A stretch of DNA of 64,000 bases from an uncultured Akkermansia sp. (GTDB lineage Bacteria > Verrucomicrobiota > Verrucomicrobiia > Verrucomicrobiales > Akkermansiaceae): NCBI GenBank assembly GCA_947626545.1, contig CANQSS010000002.1:1-64000 (forward strand), written 5' to 3'. Position 1 is the stretch's first letter. Each line of letters opens with the position of its first letter. The notes below the pieces were generated by a model that was given only the letters and a program-made list of their open reading frames with translations, did not search any database and was not told the DNA's origin. This document shows, piece by piece, positions 35,035 through 44,510 of the stretch. A program made the translations under genes and the position numbers.

Positions 35035-36099
35035 ATGCCCCCGGCTCGCCCCCTACTTTGCGGATTCACCCGAGATGCACTGGTCGGCGCTTTGGCCGAG
35101 CTCGGCGAAACTCGTGCCTACCGCGCCACCCAACTTATGGAGTGGATTTGGAAAAAGCGAGCGTCCGATTTCGAGCAAATGACCAACCTGCCTCCGGCTC
35201 TGCGCCACGGCCTCGCCGAGCGTTACTCGCTGTGCCCCCTCGCTGTGGTGGATCATTCGCAATCTGCCACGGGTCGCACCCGCAAGCTGCTCTGCCGCAT
35301 TCAGGATGATGAGCTGGTGGAAATGGTGCTCATCCCGGCCGCCGTGGGTGATGCAGGCACGCAGAGTACCCGGCTCACACTTTGCGTTTCTTCCCAGGTT
35401 GGCTGCGCGTTCGGTTGCAAATTTTGCGCCAGTGGGTTGCACGGACTCAAACGTAACCTCACCACCGGCGAAATCATTGGTCAAATTTTCGCTGCTGAGC
35501 GGGAGGCGGGCGAGCGCGTGGATAATCTCGTGTTCATGGGTATGGGCGAGCCCCTCGCCAACACTGAGAACCTGCTCCCTGCTCTGCGACTCATCACCGA
35601 TCCGCACGCTCTCGCCCTCAGTCCTCGCCACATCACGGTCTCCACATCCGGCAATGTGCCAGGGTTGCTGAAATTGGCAAATAGCGGCATTCCAGTGCGA
35701 CTGGCAGTCTCACTTCACGGTGCCACGGATGAAGTTCGCTCTCGCATCATGCCGGTGAATCGGCGTTGGCCGCTCGCCGAACTCATTCCTGCGTTGGAGA
35801 CGTGGCAAGCCAGTTCCAAACACAAAATAACGCTGGAGTACATTCTCATTTCCGGTGTGAACAATGCACCACAGCACGCCCAGGAACTTGTCTCTCTGGC
35901 ACAAAGACTTCGAGCCAAAGTCAATCTCATCCCCTACAATCCCGTGCAGGGGTTGGACTGGCAGCGCCCCTCGGAAGACGCATGCCGTTCGTTCTGTCGC
36001 ACCCTCCTTTCTCACCACATCCCTACAACCCTGCGCTACGAAAAAGGCTTGGATATCAACGCTGCGTGTGGGCAGCTGCGTTTGCGGCACACATCGTGA
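35035..36099 (+). CDS. rlmN: RlmN, 23S rRNA/tRNA adenine-C2 methyltransferase
   Basis: This radical-SAM enzyme makes 2-methyladenosine at A2503 of 23S rRNA and A37 of some tRNAs. The 354-residue protein begins MPPARPLLCGFTRDALV and carries the cluster motif CAFGCKFCASG (CxxxCxxC), MGMGEPLANTENLLPALR, VRLAVSLHGATDEVRSRIMPVNRRWPL and LEYILISGVNN. The partner cysteines for the methyl-transfer mechanism are present in CAFG and near the C-terminus (DINAACGQL). The frame extends to 34993 but the ATG at 35035, 7 bp past ftsY, fits better. Last gene of ribH-nusB-ftsY-rlmN. Confidence 0.95.
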   Translation: MPPARPLLCGFTRDALVGALAELGETRAYRATQLMEWIWKKRASDFEQMTNLPPALRHGLAERYSLCPLAVVDHSQSATGRTRKLLCRIQDDELVEMVLIPAAVGDAGTQSTRLTLCVSSQVGCAFGCKFCASGLHGLKRNLTTGEIIGQIFAAEREAGERVDNLVFMGMGEPLANTENLLPALRLITDPHALALSPRHITVSTSGNVPGLLKLANSGIPVRLAVSLHGATDEVRSRIMPVNRRWPLAELIPALETWQASSKHKITLEYILISGVNNAPQHAQELVSLAQRLRAKVNLIPYNPVQGLDWQRPSEDACRSFCRTLLSHHIPTTLRYEKGLDINAACGQLRLRHTS

Positions 36100-36119
36100 C
36101 TCTTTCCATATTTGTTCCC

Positions 36120-36310
36120 ATAAAATTTCTCCATGCCCATTTAACACGTCCGCGCACGGTTCCACCATGCCCCTCCGGCCCTGCTTCGTCAAGTCCGCGC
36201 GCAAGTGCGGGAACTCCTCAAATTGTAAATCGTAAATTATAAACGTATTATGATACATTGTGCGTCGATAACTGCGAGTCGGGATCGTTTTTTCTTGGGA
36301 CGTATGTGGA
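36120..36310. repeat. Family B dispersed repeat
   Basis: Blocks in order: a CTGCTTCGTCAAG-type lead-in, hairpin CGCGCGCAAGTGCGGGAA, AAATTGTAAATCGTAAATTA words, about 50 unique bases, and TTTTTTCTTGGGACGTATGTG (split at 36288-36308). The order matches 30405-30545 and 53800-53890. No gene inside. Confidence 0.75.
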
Positions 36311-36383
36311 AAAATTGATTCACCCTAAAAAAATTATCTTGACTTAGCGTTTAGTTCATTTATACTGCCAGTAACCTATTGCC

Positions 36384-36719
36384 ATGAAAAAATTTTTCAT
36401 ACCTGCCATTTTGATCGCAGCAGCCGTGCCCTCCCTGATGGCCACGCCGGATATGACCCCCAACGATGTGTCGGAAGGGGCACTGAGGGATGTGGCAACC
36501 GACCGGCAGAAAGCCAGTCTCGATGCCCACGATAAGGCAACAGCCAAGGCCGAAGAAGAACGGCAGAAGGCTATCAAGGAGGCCAAAGAAATTACCGAGA
36601 GAAATGATGCGGGGCTGAAGAAAACCATTCAAAAACGCCATCTCAACAGTATGCTTCCTCCCTGTGATCGTGAACCGGAAGCCCCCCGGGAACCGGGCGA
36701 TTACCACATTCGCTACTGA
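36384..36719 (+). CDS. Small secreted Ala/Glu/Lys-rich protein
   Basis: The 111-residue product has a clean signal peptide (MKKFFIPAILIAAAVPSLMA). The mature 90 residues form a charged helix (DKATAKAEEERQKAIKEAKEITERNDAGLKKTIQKRHLNS) and a Pro-rich tail with one Cys. A TTGACT-16-TATACT promoter (36339-36366) lies 17 nt upstream and a strong terminator follows, so it is a single-gene unit. Function unknown; a periplasmic or surface coiled-coil protein is plausible. Confidence 0.78.
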   Translation: MKKFFIPAILIAAAVPSLMATPDMTPNDVSEGALRDVATDRQKASLDAHDKATAKAEEERQKAIKEAKEITERNDAGLKKTIQKRHLNSMLPPCDREPEAPREPGDYHIRY

Positions 36720-36745
36720 TTTCGGAGGCGACAGACTCTCTTTTC

Positions 36746-36774
36746 AAGCGCACCCCGAGTAGGTGCGCTTTTTT
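36746..36774 (+). terminator. Intrinsic terminator
   Basis: AAGCGCACC (36746-36754) pairs perfectly with GGTGCGCTT (36762-36770) across a 7-nt loop and is followed by TTTT. It ends the small secreted-protein gene and may also serve the convergent gene at 36796-37491. Confidence 0.92.
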
Positions 36775-36795
36775 GCGGGATCCATCGCAGGACGC

Positions 36796-37491
36796 TCATT
36801 TTGGACGACAGAGAAGAATAGCTGTGCCGCGCGGGCAGCGTGGTGAGTCGTCGCCCACAAACCGCCATCGCAAGCTGTGCTCACCTGTTTCCAACTTCAG
36901 CAGCGCGAGAAGTTTCAAATTGTCCTCTCCTCCTGAACGGCGCGGACAGCACAAACCGCGCATTCCCTCGGCCATCAGATGACCACGCCCGCAGTCCTGC
37001 AATTCGATCAGCAATGCGTAGATGCCTGCATGATCGACGCATAGCGATATCTGTGCCGTATATGCGTCCCGATCTCTCCGCCAAGGCATCGGTAATTCTC
37101 CACAGGGAGTGGGAGATGAGGAAGAAGAGATAGGACGATCCGCCGGGCGCGCGGAGCGGGACTCCCTCAAGCGCTTCATAGCCGACAGCAACGTGCTGAT
37201 CACCACTCCGATGAACACGACCACCCCGACAAGTAGCCAAATTTTTACCGCTGCGTATGCCCATTCATTCTGCCCGGCAAGCATGGCTGTGAGCATGCCC
37301 GCACAGAACGCCAACATGATCCACAGCCCGGCGCGAAATCCGAGTACCATACTCGGGAACAACACGAAAAGCACCGCATAGCGCGCAAACATACGCAGGT
37401 TGAGCGGTGTGTTGCCCAGAAACTCCGCCAGCGTGAGCTTCATGAAAAGGCGCTCCAGCTCCGCGCGGGTGGTCTGTGAATCCAGCTTCAT
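36796..37491 (-). CDS. Membrane protein of unknown function
   Basis: The 231-residue product has an N-terminal cytoplasmic helix, then about three transmembrane segments (MFARYAVLFVLFPSMVLGF, LWIMLAFCAGMLTAMLAG, WAYAAVKIWLLVGVVVFIGVVISTLL, residues 34-105). A soluble C-terminal domain has a Ser-rich linker (PISSSSSPTP) and several Cys. Its ATG overlaps the stop of the upstream mutarotase gene by 4 bp, so the two are translationally coupled. No family recognised. Confidence 0.7.
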   Translation of the reverse strand: MKLDSQTTRAELERLFMKLTLAEFLGNTPLNLRMFARYAVLFVLFPSMVLGFRAGLWIMLAFCAGMLTAMLAGQNEWAYAAVKIWLLVGVVVFIGVVISTLLSAMKRLRESRSARPADRPISSSSSPTPCGELPMPWRRDRDAYTAQISLCVDHAGIYALLIELQDCGRGHLMAEGMRGLCCPRRSGGEDNLKLLALLKLETGEHSLRWRFVGDDSPRCPRGTAILLCRPK

Positions 37492-38327
37492 AGCGCATGG
37501 ACGCTCACCGCCATGTGCAACTCATGACTCTCCCCGGCGTGCAAGATCAATTTTTCGTCCGGAACTACAGTCGTCTCTACGGCCAAGAAGGAATGGCTCG
37601 TGCCTGGCTCCACGTCACTCATGCCGGCAGCTCCCACTTCCCCGGGGTTCCACACCACGCAGGATTTCGAGCCGCGTCGTGTTATGCGCAAGACGCGCCC
37701 CCACGCTGCATCATTCACGCAGATCTCCCGCTCAGTAGCCACCGGGTAATAGATGCGGTCGATATGCCCGGCAGGCACCAGCGGAGCCTCGCTGTGTGCA
37801 ACCGCATCAGTCGCATATTCGGTAAAGGGGACACCTTCCAACCCAGTGATGCTCACACGCTCGTAATCACTCACCGAGAAATAGGAATGCAGAGCCGCTG
37901 AGAAGGGCATATCTTCCGGGGCCTGCCGTGTGCGTAACGTGATTTCCAGCGTGTCACGACTCATGTGCAATTCGTACTCAGCCACAGGGTGCCCCGACAA
38001 ACGCAGCGCATACTCCAGCCGTGCCTCTCCCTCCGTCAACTCCTCGCCATGCTCAAACTGCCACATGCTGATGCGAGCGAGTCCGTGAGAAGGGTTGTTT
38101 TTTTGCTCCGTTGGATGCTTACCAAACCACGGCCAGCAGATGGGAATGCCGCCGCGCAAGGCTTTGCCCTCGGCATACACTGCCGTCCCGCTCATGTAAA
38201 ATACCGGCCTGCCACCACTCGGCGTCCATCCCAAAACATGCGCCCCGTACTGCGATACCTCCAGCGTGCCCAGCAGTGTCTCCACCTTCTGCACCGGAAA
38301 GCCATGACATGTTTCTGTCGTGATCAT
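37488..38327 (-). CDS. D-hexose-6-phosphate mutarotase / aldose 1-epimerase-like (YeaD type)
   Basis: It interconverts alpha and beta anomers of a hexose or hexose 6-phosphate. The 279-residue protein shows the YeaD layout: LGTLEVSQYGAHVLGWTP, GKALRGGIPICWPWFG, PSHGLARISMWQF with the catalytic His, PFSAALHSYFSVSD, and GKS/VVWNPG in the form SKSCVVWNPGE. ATG at 38327 is preceded by GGGGG; the ATG at 38411 adds an unrelated tail. The downstream membrane-protein gene overlaps its stop by 4 bp. Confidence 0.85.
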   Translation of the reverse strand: MITTETCHGFPVQKVETLLGTLEVSQYGAHVLGWTPSGGRPVFYMSGTAVYAEGKALRGGIPICWPWFGKHPTEQKNNPSHGLARISMWQFEHGEELTEGEARLEYALRLSGHPVAEYELHMSRDTLEITLRTRQAPEDMPFSAALHSYFSVSDYERVSITGLEGVPFTEYATDAVAHSEAPLVPAGHIDRIYYPVATEREICVNDAAWGRVLRITRRGSKSCVVWNPGEVGAAGMSDVEPGTSHSFLAVETTVVPDEKLILHAGESHELHMAVSVHAL

Positions 38328-38370
38328 GCCCCCATTATACACAAGTTCGCTTCCGGGTGCAATGCGCAAG

Positions 38371-38949
38371 TCATTTGCTGCGTACGTTGACGGAACGGAC
38401 ACAATTTTCACCCATCACTTCGTTGAGCGTGCGAATGAGCCCCTGACGTTGGCGGCGCAGCTCAAAACAGACGGTGGGATGGGGGGCGCGGATCGTTGCG
38501 CAGCCATCACGAAGAGATACCAGAGTGGATTGCGAAGCCACGAAGTCGCCCATGGCACGGTGCCACACCTCTGCCAAAAATTCCGGGGCGAATTGCGTCT
38601 CTTGCAAGTCCAGCCGACTCACCACTTCTGTGAGAATAGATGTAATATCTCGCATGTTGGCACCGGTTGACAAAGGAGCAACGCCCCCAAACATGTCCGC
38701 CTCAGCCTGACGCTTCATGCCGGCACGGCGGGTGGCGTAACGCTCCGGACGAAGAGTGTCATCCGGGTAGTGTACCATATTGTAACGCGGAACCTTGGCA
38801 GACGCAGGGGTATGGGGCTGCGGCTCAGATGGCGCGGCACGTCGTCTGCGCCCGGACGATATCATCCGGCGGCGCGGCGCTGATGAATTGCCTTCGCGGG
38901 GCATGTGAAGAACGCGAGACCCCGGGCGGCAATCGCCTCCCGAGGTCAT
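38371..38949 (-). CDS. dciA: DciA-like protein (DUF721), replicative-helicase loader
   Basis: DciA proteins load or activate DnaB in bacteria without DnaC. The C-terminal 95 residues (ITSILTEVVSRLDLQETQFAPEFLAEVWHRAMGDFVASQSTLVSLRDGCATIRAPHPTVCFELRRQRQGLIRTLNEVMG) have the DUF721 pattern of a VW..(V/M)G turn followed by two strands and an LR..L..LN helix. The N-terminal 100 residues are basic and disordered, as in several DciA proteins. The start is uncertain (other Met at residues 16 and 29). A ferredoxin gene lies 18 bp upstream. Confidence 0.75.
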   Translation of the reverse strand: MTSGGDCRPGSRVLHMPREGNSSAPRRRMISSGRRRRAAPSEPQPHTPASAKVPRYNMVHYPDDTLRPERYATRRAGMKRQAEADMFGGVAPLSTGANMRDITSILTEVVSRLDLQETQFAPEFLAEVWHRAMGDFVASQSTLVSLRDGCATIRAPHPTVCFELRRQRQGLIRTLNEVMGENCVRSVNVRSK

Positions 38950-38967
38950 GCTGCTTGATAAGATAGA

Positions 38968-39201
38968 TTACTCACCATCGTCACCAATAGCCTGGACGGG
39001 GCATCCCTCCAAAGCCTCGGTGCATGTGGCTACTTCATCGTCCGTACCGGGCTGCCTCTTCACGTATGAAACGCCTTCGTCATCATCACGGGCAAAGAAG
39101 TCCGGTGCGGATTCGCGGCACAAGTCACAGTCGATACAGCTGCTATCGACATAGAACTTACCGGGTACATTTTTCTCATTTTTATCGTCTTTTTCAGCCA
39201 T
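38968..39201 (-). CDS. Small single-cluster ferredoxin
   Basis: The 77-residue acidic protein has Cys22-x2-Cys25-x2-Cys28 (SSCIDCDLCRES) and Cys67-Pro (EGCPVQAI), the ligand set of a one-cluster [4Fe-4S] ferredoxin (with Cys60 as an extra Cys). A Lys/Asp-rich N-terminus precedes it. It could carry electrons for a cytoplasmic reductase; no partner gene lies nearby. DciA follows after 18 bp. Confidence 0.88.
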   Translation of the reverse strand: MAEKDDKNEKNVPGKFYVDSSCIDCDLCRESAPDFFARDDDEGVSYVKRQPGTDDEVATCTEALEGCPVQAIGDDGE

Positions 39202-39270
39202 AATGTGCAGGGCTCATTTCGGCCCGCAGATATTGTTTCTGATTTTTTTGCTAAATGCAACCCTTTTTTA

Positions 39271-39299
39271 TTGCAAGATAGTTTTTTTCACGGCAGAAT
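39271..39299 (+). promoter_or_regulatory. Promoter of lnt, leaderless
   Basis: TTGCAA (39271-39276), 17 bp, CAGAAT (39294-39299), then 6 nt to the ATG at 39306. Confidence 0.5.
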
Positions 39300-39305
39300 G
39301 AGGAC

Positions 39306-41222
39306 ATGAACGCACGGCGGGATGAGCAGATAGACCCCTCAAAGGTTTCAGACTCCAACACTTCAGCTACCACGAACCGAGTCTGGTGGGTCGATGCCCT
39401 CCTGGCCCTCACAGGTGGGGTTGTCATGGCCTTTGCCTTTCCTCCATACGATTGGGGAAATCTGGTATGGCTAGCTCTGCTGCCTCTGCTCACTGTACTC
39501 TGGCGGGGAAAAATCGGGTGGAAACGCTCCTTTGCCATGGGCTGGCTGTACGGCATGGGCTGGTATTGCGTCAGTTTCTGGTGGATCCACGAGGTGGGGT
39601 ACGTCTTCGGTATTCCCCAAGCGCTCTTCATGGCTGTTGCCTTTGTCCCGCTCATGGCGGTGTACGCTTGCCTGCCGGGTCTGTGGGCGAGTTTGGCAGG
39701 CACCTTGCTGCGACCTCTTCTTTCCCCGGCTCCCATCGGGAATGACGCCCCACAGGCTGAGCGCAAAAAAGAGTGGACTGCCTGGGCGAAAGCAGATTTG
39801 CTCTCCACTCTCCGCAGTGCCATCGGCTTGGGCTCGCTCTGGGTATGCATTGAGTGGCTCCGCGCACATGGCACGCTCGGCTTCAGTTGGAACAGTCTCG
39901 GCTCCGCCCTCTACGGCGGTCTCTCCTTCGTGCAATGGGCTGAGTTCGTCGGCAGTTCGGCGCTCTCCTTCATCCCCGTGGCTACAACGGTGATTATCTG
40001 GTGCGCTGTGCGGCGTACGGTGATGCATTTCAAAGGCGTTGGGATTGGTTGCCGTCCTTGGGATTTCTACGGAGCAGTGATTCTGCTCTTCATGCTCTTC
40101 AGCGGTGGACTGTGGATGGCACAGGAATACGCCCCCAACAATATGCTTCAACGCCCGGACGTTTTACCCCTTCCGGTACTCGCCGTGCAAATTAACAAGG
40201 ATCAGACAGAGCACATCACTGAACCTCGCTCCCCAGATCAGTACCGCCTCTACTTGGACTCCACTGTGCAGGCTTTCAACGAGATCGCTCGCGACACCAT
40301 GCGCCGTGCCCAGCAAAATGAGGAGGTCGGGCTGACCCTGCAACTGCCCGTGTGGGTGATCTGGCCGGAAAGCGCCCTCCCTTTCCCCTTCCTGCGCCGA
40401 GAAGATACTCTGCAGCGCTTGCCGGACCGTATCAGCGAGCAGTACCTGTTCACGGGCAATGCCCTGCCGCTGGCTCGCCAACGCGTGCGCGAGCTGGGGG
40501 GGCAGGATTTCGTGCTTTTCACGGGTGTGGATGAGATGCTGCTGCAAATCGACGGTGATGATGCGCGATGCAAAGGTCTGCTCAACTCCATGGCATGCAT
40601 ACCGAGCGACTTCGAGAGTATCCGTACCGCTTCCAAGCAGCACCTCATGCCTTTCGGCGAGTACATTCCCCTCGCGCAGGATGTCAAATGGATCGGTGAG
40701 GCCTACTCGCGCATCACCGGCACCCAAGTGGGCGAGGGTATCCGCCCCGGCTGCGGCACGGAACCTCTCCCCACCCCGCTTCCCGGTACCCAGCAGAGCA
40801 TCGGAGTCATCCCGGCGGTGTGCTATGAAGATACCGTGGGCGATTTGCTACGCCTTTTTGCCCGCCCCGGGGCCCAGGTCATCGTCAATGTGACGAACGA
40901 TGGTTGGTTCCGCAAATCCTCCTGCGGTGTGCAGCAGGCGCGCGCTGCCGCCCTGCGTTGTATCGAGCTGCGACGCCCGATGGTTCGCGCTGCCAACATG
41001 GGCGTGTGCTGCTCCATTGCACCGAACGGAGCCGTCATCCACGCTCTGCTGAAAGGCGACGGCACCCCCCACCTGCCCGGCTACAGCTACGCGGTTCTCC
41101 CGGTGGACACGCGGGCCGGTCTTACTCTCTATGCCCGTTTTGGTGACTGGGCCGTGGCTCTCTGCGCGCTACTGACCAACCTCTCCGCGTTTCTTCCCCT
41201 GCTCCGGCGGCGCCGAGCGTAA
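39306..41222 (+). CDS. lnt: Apolipoprotein N-acyltransferase
   Basis: It adds the third acyl chain to the N-terminal Cys of lipoproteins at the periplasmic side of the inner membrane. The 638-residue protein (E. coli 512) has about six N-terminal transmembrane helices (ALLALTGGVVMAFAFPPYDWGNLVWLALLPLL and following), a nitrilase domain and a last helix (WAVALCALLTNLSAFLPLL). The triad is visible: Glu in VIWPESALPF, Lys in SKQHLMPFGEYIPLA, Cys in PAVCYEDTVGDL. The extra length lies in loops near residues 145-175 and 300-420. It is divergent from ferredoxin. Confidence 0.93.
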   Translation: MNARRDEQIDPSKVSDSNTSATTNRVWWVDALLALTGGVVMAFAFPPYDWGNLVWLALLPLLTVLWRGKIGWKRSFAMGWLYGMGWYCVSFWWIHEVGYVFGIPQALFMAVAFVPLMAVYACLPGLWASLAGTLLRPLLSPAPIGNDAPQAERKKEWTAWAKADLLSTLRSAIGLGSLWVCIEWLRAHGTLGFSWNSLGSALYGGLSFVQWAEFVGSSALSFIPVATTVIIWCAVRRTVMHFKGVGIGCRPWDFYGAVILLFMLFSGGLWMAQEYAPNNMLQRPDVLPLPVLAVQINKDQTEHITEPRSPDQYRLYLDSTVQAFNEIARDTMRRAQQNEEVGLTLQLPVWVIWPESALPFPFLRREDTLQRLPDRISEQYLFTGNALPLARQRVRELGGQDFVLFTGVDEMLLQIDGDDARCKGLLNSMACIPSDFESIRTASKQHLMPFGEYIPLAQDVKWIGEAYSRITGTQVGEGIRPGCGTEPLPTPLPGTQQSIGVIPAVCYEDTVGDLLRLFARPGAQVIVNVTNDGWFRKSSCGVQQARAAALRCIELRRPMVRAANMGVCCSIAPNGAVIHALLKGDGTPHLPGYSYAVLPVDTRAGLTLYARFGDWAVALCALLTNLSAFLPLLRRRRA

Positions 41223-41315
41223 CGAGCAATCACCCACTTATTGTAAATAATTTAGGTTTGTATTCTAAAAATTTTACTAGCAAACCGGGAGGCTATGTGG
41301 TAGTATAGCCACGCT

Positions 41316-42986
41316 ATGTTGTCGGACAGAACGAAAGCCGGAATCGAGCGGGCCCCGCACCGCAGCTTGATGCGCGCCACAGGTATGACGGATGAGGACA
41401 TCAAGAAGCCTTTCATTGCCATTTGCAACTCCTTTAATGAAGTGATACCGGGGCATGTGCACCTCAACAAGGTGGCAGAGCTCATCAAAGATGAAGTGCG
41501 CAAAGCCGGAGGCACTCCCATCGAATTCAACCTCATCGGCGTATGTGATGGAATCGCCATGGCACACCAGGGGATGAAGTTTTCCCTCGCCAGCCGAGAA
41601 CTAATCGCCGACAGCGTGGAAACTATGTTGAGCGCTCATGCATTCGACGCCTGCATCTGCATCCCCAACTGCGACAAAATTGTCCCCGGCATGCTCATGG
41701 GCGCGATCCGTTGCAATATCCCGACGATCTTCTGCTCCGGCGGTCCCATGGCCGTGGGCAAGGGACGCCACGGCGAGGATTTGGACCTCAACAGCGTGTT
41801 CGAGGCTGTCGCTGCGTGCACGGCGGGCAAAATTTCCGAGGATGAGCTGCACGATGTGGAGTGTCACGCCTGCCCCGGGGCGGGTTCCTGCTCCGGCATG
41901 TTCACGGCCAACTCAATGAACTGCCTGTGCGAGGTGCTGGGCATCGCTCTGCCGGGTAATGGCACAATCGGAGCCACTTCCGAGGAGCGCAAACAGCTCT
42001 GGAAAGCCGCCGCTCGTCGAGCCGTTGAAATAGCTAAACAGGGAGGTCCCCTGCCCCGCGACCTCGTCACCATGGAGAGTATTGACAACGCTTTTGCTTG
42101 CGACATGGCGATGGGCGGTTCCAGCAACACGGTGCTGCACACCCTTGCCTTTGCCAACGAAGCAGGTCTGAACTATGACCTGCGCCGCATCGATGAAATT
42201 TCCAAGCGCACGCCGAATATCTGCAAGGTGGCGCCCAGCTCCCGCTACCACATGCACGATGTCCTGCGCGCGGGCGGCATCATGACCATCCTCGCAGAAA
42301 TCAACAAGATCCCGGGCGCGCTGCACACACAGGTACCAACGGTGTCCGGCAGGACTCTGGCCGAACAGATTGAGGGTCTCTCCACTCAGGATCCGGCGGT
42401 TATTCGTACTGTTGAAAATGCTTATTCCAAAGATGGAGGTCTGGCCGTACTCTTCGGGAATTTAGCGGAGCAAGGCGCCATCGTGAAAAAAGCCGGTGTG
42501 CTGCCGGAAATGCTTGTACACCGAGGTCCGGCTGTTATTTTCGAGAGCCAGGAAGAAGCTTGCGCCGGTATCCTGTCCGACAAAGTGAAGCCCGGTGATG
42601 TGGTGGTTATCCGTAATGAAGGTCCCAAGGGCGGTCCCGGCATGCAGGAGATGCTCGCGCCCACCAGCTACATCATGGGCAAGGGTCTCGGCAATTCCGT
42701 CGCTCTCATTACCGATGGCCGCTTTTCCGGCGCGACTCACGGCGCCTGCATTGGCCACGTTTCCCCGGAGGCGGCGGAGGGGGGCCTCATCGGCCTGCTG
42801 AAAGACGGCGATATGATCTCCATCGACATTCCCGCGCGCACGCTCACTGCCGAGCTCAGCGAACAGGAAATTGCCGAGCGTCGCAAAAACTGGAAGCCAA
42901 CCATGCAGGACATCCCGAGCCGTTGGCTGAAACGCTACCGCAAGCTCGCCATGAATGCCAGCAAGGGAGCCGTGCTGGAAGCCTGA
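41316..42986 (+). CDS. ilvD: Dihydroxy-acid dehydratase
   Basis: It catalyses the third step of valine and isoleucine synthesis and contains an Fe-S cluster. The 556-residue protein has the family signatures [27 protein letters not shown] and the cluster Cys residues in PNCDKI and [15 protein letters not shown]. It also has [22 protein letters not shown] near the C-terminus. ATG at 41316 lies 9 nt after TAGTAT, but no clear -35 is seen. A transporter gene follows after 13 bp; no other ilv genes are nearby. Confidence 0.96.
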   Translation: MLSDRTKAGIERAPHRSLMRATGMTDEDIKKPFIAICNSFNEVIPGHVHLNKVAELIKDEVRKAGGTPIEFNLIGVCDGIAMAHQGMKFSLASRELIADSVETMLSAHAFDACICIPNCDKIVPGMLMGAIRCNIPTIFCSGGPMAVGKGRHGEDLDLNSVFEAVAACTAGKISEDELHDVECHACPGAGSCSGMFTANSMNCLCEVLGIALPGNGTIGATSEERKQLWKAAARRAVEIAKQGGPLPRDLVTMESIDNAFACDMAMGGSSNTVLHTLAFANEAGLNYDLRRIDEISKRTPNICKVAPSSRYHMHDVLRAGGIMTILAEINKIPGALHTQVPTVSGRTLAEQIEGLSTQDPAVIRTVENAYSKDGGLAVLFGNLAEQGAIVKKAGVLPEMLVHRGPAVIFESQEEACAGILSDKVKPGDVVVIRNEGPKGGPGMQEMLAPTSYIMGKGLGNSVALITDGRFSGATHGACIGHVSPEAAEGGLIGLLKDGDMISIDIPARTLTAELSEQEIAERRKNWKPTMQDIPSRWLKRYRKLAMNASKGAVLEA

Positions 42987-42999
42987 TACTAAGAGAACC

Positions 43000-44490
43000 A
43001 TGAGTGATACAACTGAGACAGCGTCCGGAAGTCGCAACCCGTTGGTACGATATTTTTCCGAGTTTGGCGTGCTGCGCGAGTGCGGCGTCAATTTTTGGCT
43101 TACTAACTTTATTCAGTTCTTCGATGGTCTGGCGTATTTTACGCTCATCATCGTATTTGCCCTCTTCCTGAAGAACTACTGCGGCTTTCGGGATGCGGAT
43201 GCGCCGTTTTGGGTGGGCATGTACACGCTGTTCCTTTCCCTGTTCGTGTTCGCCGTGGGCACCATTTGCGACATCATCGGCCTGAAACGCACCTACCTAG
43301 TGGGCTTCAGCATGCTCATCCTCGGACGCCTTATCTTGGGTCTTGGTTCGGATTTCGGCATGCGCCTGCTGGATCTCTCGCAGGATCACTCGCGCTACAT
43401 CGTCATCGGCGGCATTGCCATCATGAGTTTCGGCTCCGCCTTCATGAGTCCATGCATCTCCACTTCCATCCGCCGTTTCACCACGCTGCGCGCTCGACCA
43501 ACTGGGTTTAACTTTTATTACCTCTTCATGAACATCGGAGCGTTGCTGGCGGGTGTTGCCATCGTAGATCCGATTCGCAAGTGGTTCCCCGGGCCTGACG
43601 GTCTGCAAATGGTGGTCAATTTCGGCACCTGCTGCGAGATCATAGCTTTCACTTTCACGCGCTTCATCAATGAGAACTTTTACGCTGTTCCGGAGGAGAA
43701 GATTGCCACTTCCAAAGCCTCTTCACGCCGCCCCTTGCAACTCATTGGCGAAGTCATCCGCGAACGACCTTTCCAGAAGCTGCTCATCTTCCTCGTCCTC
43801 ACATTGGGGGTTCGCCTCGTGTTCACCTTGCAGTTCATGATCATGCCGCAGTACTACACACGCACGATCGGCGATGATTTCCAGCTCGGCTTCATGAACT
43901 CGCTCAATCCTTTTATCATCATCACCGGCCTCATTGTCATCATCCCTGTTCTCAAATATTTTTCCACGGTTAAGTTGATGATCTGGGGTATGTCCATTTC
44001 TGCTCTCTCGCTCATCTTGATGGCAATCCCCCCGGAGTGCTATTTCATCTTCCCCGGCATTGATACCGTGAGCCAGGCCTACTTTGTGGCCATTTTCCTG
44101 CAAATTATCATTTTCGCTTGCGGCGAGCTTCTCTTTTCCCCGCGTTTCACCGAATACGTGGCGCGCGTGGCGCCGAAGGACAAAGTGGCTTCTTACATGT
44201 CGCTCTCCGGATTGCCCATGTTCATCGCTAAACCCATCAACGGCGTGGTTGGCGGTCTCTTGGTCTCCTACATGTGCTACGACGGTATTGCGGCGAAAAT
44301 TGATACGGGTCACGTGAGTTACTGGAGCTCGCCGGAGTTTATGTGGACCATTTACTTGGTATTGGCTGTTATCTCGCCGCTGGCTATTATCTTAACCAAG
44401 AATATGTTTGTGTCGGATCATCCGGAAGAAGATGTACCGGATGAAAACGAGGAGAGAAAAGAACTCGCCACCCAGGAAGTTCAAGCCTAA
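43000..44490 (+). CDS. POT/PTR-type MFS transporter
   Basis: The 496-residue protein has about 12 transmembrane helices. The first (FWLTNFIQFFDGLAYFTLIIVFALFL) sits in a position like the ExxER helix of peptide transporters, though that motif is absent. Phrases such as GLKRTYLVGFSMLILGRLILGLG, GFNFYYLFMNIGALLAGVAIVDPIRKWF and FSPRFTEYVARVAPKDKVASYMSLSGLP match the proton-dependent oligopeptide (POT) branch. The substrate is uncertain: peptides or another solute. The open frame extends into ilvD, but ATG at 43000, 13 bp after its stop, is used. Likely co-transcribed with ilvD and the ankyrin gene. Confidence 0.8.
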   Translation: MSDTTETASGSRNPLVRYFSEFGVLRECGVNFWLTNFIQFFDGLAYFTLIIVFALFLKNYCGFRDADAPFWVGMYTLFLSLFVFAVGTICDIIGLKRTYLVGFSMLILGRLILGLGSDFGMRLLDLSQDHSRYIVIGGIAIMSFGSAFMSPCISTSIRRFTTLRARPTGFNFYYLFMNIGALLAGVAIVDPIRKWFPGPDGLQMVVNFGTCCEIIAFTFTRFINENFYAVPEEKIATSKASSRRPLQLIGEVIRERPFQKLLIFLVLTLGVRLVFTLQFMIMPQYYTRTIGDDFQLGFMNSLNPFIIITGLIVIIPVLKYFSTVKLMIWGMSISALSLILMAIPPECYFIFPGIDTVSQAYFVAIFLQIIIFACGELLFSPRFTEYVARVAPKDKVASYMSLSGLPMFIAKPINGVVGGLLVSYMCYDGIAAKIDTGHVSYWSSPEFMWTIYLVLAVISPLAIILTKNMFVSDHPEEDVPDENEERKELATQEVQA

Positions 44491-44510
44491 CCCTACTTTT
44501 CCCCAAACAC